Shown here piece after piece: positions 62,473-64,000 of a DNA stretch of 64,000 nt (the stretch's first letter is position 1; each line of letters starts with the position of its first letter). This DNA is from Circinella minor (taxonomy: Eukaryota; Mucoromycota; Mucoromycetes; Mucorales; Lichtheimiaceae): positions 306,357 through 370,356 of the forward strand of contig JAEPRB010000013.1 in NCBI GenBank assembly GCA_016758965.1, in the 5' to 3' direction. The position numbers and the translations under genes are program-made. The notes under the pieces were generated by a model. It worked only from the letters and a program-made list of their open reading frames with translations. It made no database searches and was not told the DNA's origin.

Positions 62473-63807
62473 ATGGTAGCAATTACGCGTGAACATGCCC
62501 TCTGTATATTTTACCAGTTAAAATTCACGAAAACCAACATCCCCGTTGCGGAAAAACGTTTCGAACCTTTTAAAGACGAATACGAAATATGTCATTTGAG
62601 GGACCCACTTGTACCAGTCATTGCATTAAAGAGTCGCATTTACGGATCCACACTTATGTTCCATGAATACAAGTTAGAAATTGAAACCATGGCTACACAA
62701 CCCGCTCTCAACGACAAACCGAAACTGGGTATGACATTATAATACTACGTAGAAGTAATCATGTGTCATGTCAAAAATAACACCTTTAAGTAGAAACGAA
62801 AGTGCAATGTTTAAAGTTTCTTAACGAGGTATATGTTCCGGTGAATACTATGCTTGACGATTTCCTCAGCGTGGTATACGTTCAAGAACATATAAGGTTA
62901 TCGGATGTCTTTGCTAACATGGTTAAACAATCAAATTACGTTTCGAAAATGACATTCAACGCATTTGCCTCCTTCTGTGGCAAAAATGGTGTTGCATTTG
63001 TCAAACAAGAAAAAACAAATAGTAAACGAAAACGTGAGCATGGTTCCATCACAAGAAGTTGGATGGTTAATACTATGGCTGAACATTTTCAAGGTAAACC
63101 ATATGGTAAAAATGTTTATTTTTAATATAATCTAAACTTGCTTCAGATCAATTGGTGATAGATATCACAACATATTTCGATCGTTACCAAGATTTTATAA
63201 AAGACAAAAAAGGCTGCAAATACTATTTTTATTGGATATGCGAGGAAAACTCCAGGGAAAGAAGCTGATAATGTACGAACGCAATTACTAGAAAAAATGG
63301 CAGCTCACTTACGGACACGTTCGTTGGTTGATAAAGTATTTATCTCTCCTTATTGCAAATCATCCGAGCCTATCGAAAATCGTGATCACAAAGAAGATGT
63401 AATAGGGAGCTATGCCGATGGGAATGCTCAAGGTAAGACTGGTGTAATATCCGTTTGTTGCATTATATCGTCTAATGTCTTCTTTTTGTAGGAATGCTGG
63501 ATATGTTGAAGAAAACTAGAAATAATGTGGTAATTGTTATAATAGATTACGCCGGACTGACCACTGATCCAGACGATTTACTACTCTTTATCAGGTATGT
63601 TATAAAAGAAATACTGCGCTATAATTTTATGTAAAGTTTACTAGCCCGTTCTTCAGAAATTACCAGCAAATCGAGCAAATCTTTGTCGACCGCTTACCAA
63701 TAACATACGAAGTTGAAAAATATACTCGCCAGCAGCTTTTGCAGGATGAAAATTGTATACAAAAATTTGATTGTCGCTCAAAACCAGTTCAAAGAGCACG
63801 TTCATAA
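62473..63807 (+). CDS. Unknown protein with degenerate serine-recombinase-like domain; one-base frameshift
   Basis: Five exons (62473-62728, 62794-63093, 63147-63432, 63492-63594, 63657-63807) total 1096 nt, exactly one more than 365 codons. The surplus lies at an A6 run (63206-63211), where the frame passes from YFDRYQDFIKDKK to AANTIFIGYARKTPGKEADN. The second part resembles the N-terminal catalytic fold of serine recombinases: IGYARKT (family GYARvS), a helix with VRTQLLEK, VDKVFISP, then NVVIVIIDYAGLTTDPDDLL (family vvvxxlDRlgR). Thr (codon 63249-63251, about residue 220) replaces the nucleophilic Ser, and the arginines after the Asp are missing, so catalysis is unlikely. The first 200 residues match nothing I know and include KRKREHGSITRSW. 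Either a dying gene, an assembly slip, or a domesticated non-catalytic protein. Confidence 0.55.
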
Positions 63808-64000
63808 CTTTTTTTTATCCTTCAATACGGACTTGGGTAATTTTGCAGTACTGCAAATGCAGTACTTTTTTGCAGTAGTAGTCGGACAGCACTGGAGAAT
63901 ATCCGCACAACTGACCGGATTTACCGAACATTACTAACTATAAAAGGTGCTTTGCGGTACTGCTTACGGTAGTTTGCTGTAGTTTGCTGTACTTTGCAGT
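63808..64000. repeat. Cluster of TTGCnGTA-type motifs running off the right edge
   Basis: TTGCAGTACTGCAAATGCAG near 63844 contains a perfect TGCAGTACTGCA palindrome. It is followed by TTGCAGTAG, TTGCGGTACTGC, TTACGGTAG, TTTGCTGTAG, TTTGCTGTAC and TTTGCAGT at the window end. Dense short motifs in both orientations suggest the end of a transposable element or a repeated array continuing beyond the window. Confidence 0.55.

Noticed and set aside
62304..62492. Short frame that could add an upstream exon to the recombinase-like gene
   Set aside because: A GTAAGT donor exists near 62414, but the phase does not match the frame at the next acceptor, so ATG 62473 was kept as the start.

Overview
This is a nuclear fungal window, most likely from an early-diverging fungus (Mucoromycota, probably Mucorales). 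The DNA is very AT-rich. Genes are cut by many short GT-AG introns (about 50-130 bp, often starting GTAAGT), and the proteins are eukaryotic housekeeping families: Cdc45, eIF2-beta, CHMP7, Derlin, a farnesylated Hsp40 and an F-BAR protein. I built every gene model by hand from reading frames and splice consensus, checking that exon phases sum to a multiple of three. Species is not determinable from the sequence alone.

Layout: 10-519 (-) first exon of an unrecognised gene running off the left edge; a 3.8 kb gene-poor stretch; 4291-6194 (-) TcuA-like FAD dehydrogenase with a C-terminal SRL peroxisomal signal, divergent from 7314-9634 (+) a Dal5-type MFS carrier; 11625-12385 a non-autonomous TA-inserting element with perfect 26-bp inverted ends; 12784-14656 (-) and 16302-18158 (-) tandem AAAP amino-acid transporters, with a third paralogue at 30587-32244 (+); 21375-23275 (+) CHMP7; 23393-25139 (+) Ydj1-type Hsp40; 25470-26690 (-) a decayed, possibly arrestin-like gene; 26906-28383 (+) eIF2-beta; 33628-36303 (-) Cdc45; 38899-40258 (+) Derlin; 41441-42661 (-) a Q/N/H-rich protein; 44876-46424 (-) Pap1/Yap1-like bZIP; 48328-52478 (+) Cdc15/Imp2-like F-BAR-SH3 protein; 55096-56870 (-) GT10 fucosyltransferase-like protein; 57787-60580 (+) importin-alpha-like armadillo protein without the importin-beta-binding segment; 61429-62348 an inverted-repeat element packed with CGTGTA motifs; 62473-63807 (+) a gene with a degenerate serine-recombinase-like domain and a one-base frameshift; and a cluster of TTGCnGTA motifs at the right edge.

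Most genes are unrelated neighbours. The links I can defend are the divergent dehydrogenase/carrier pair (possible acid uptake plus peroxisomal oxidation), the transporter triplication, and the right-hand 3 kb, which reads as mobile or lineage-specific DNA. The most unusual items are the recombinase-like gene, the two inverted-repeat elements and the very high density of the palindrome TACGTA in non-coding DNA.
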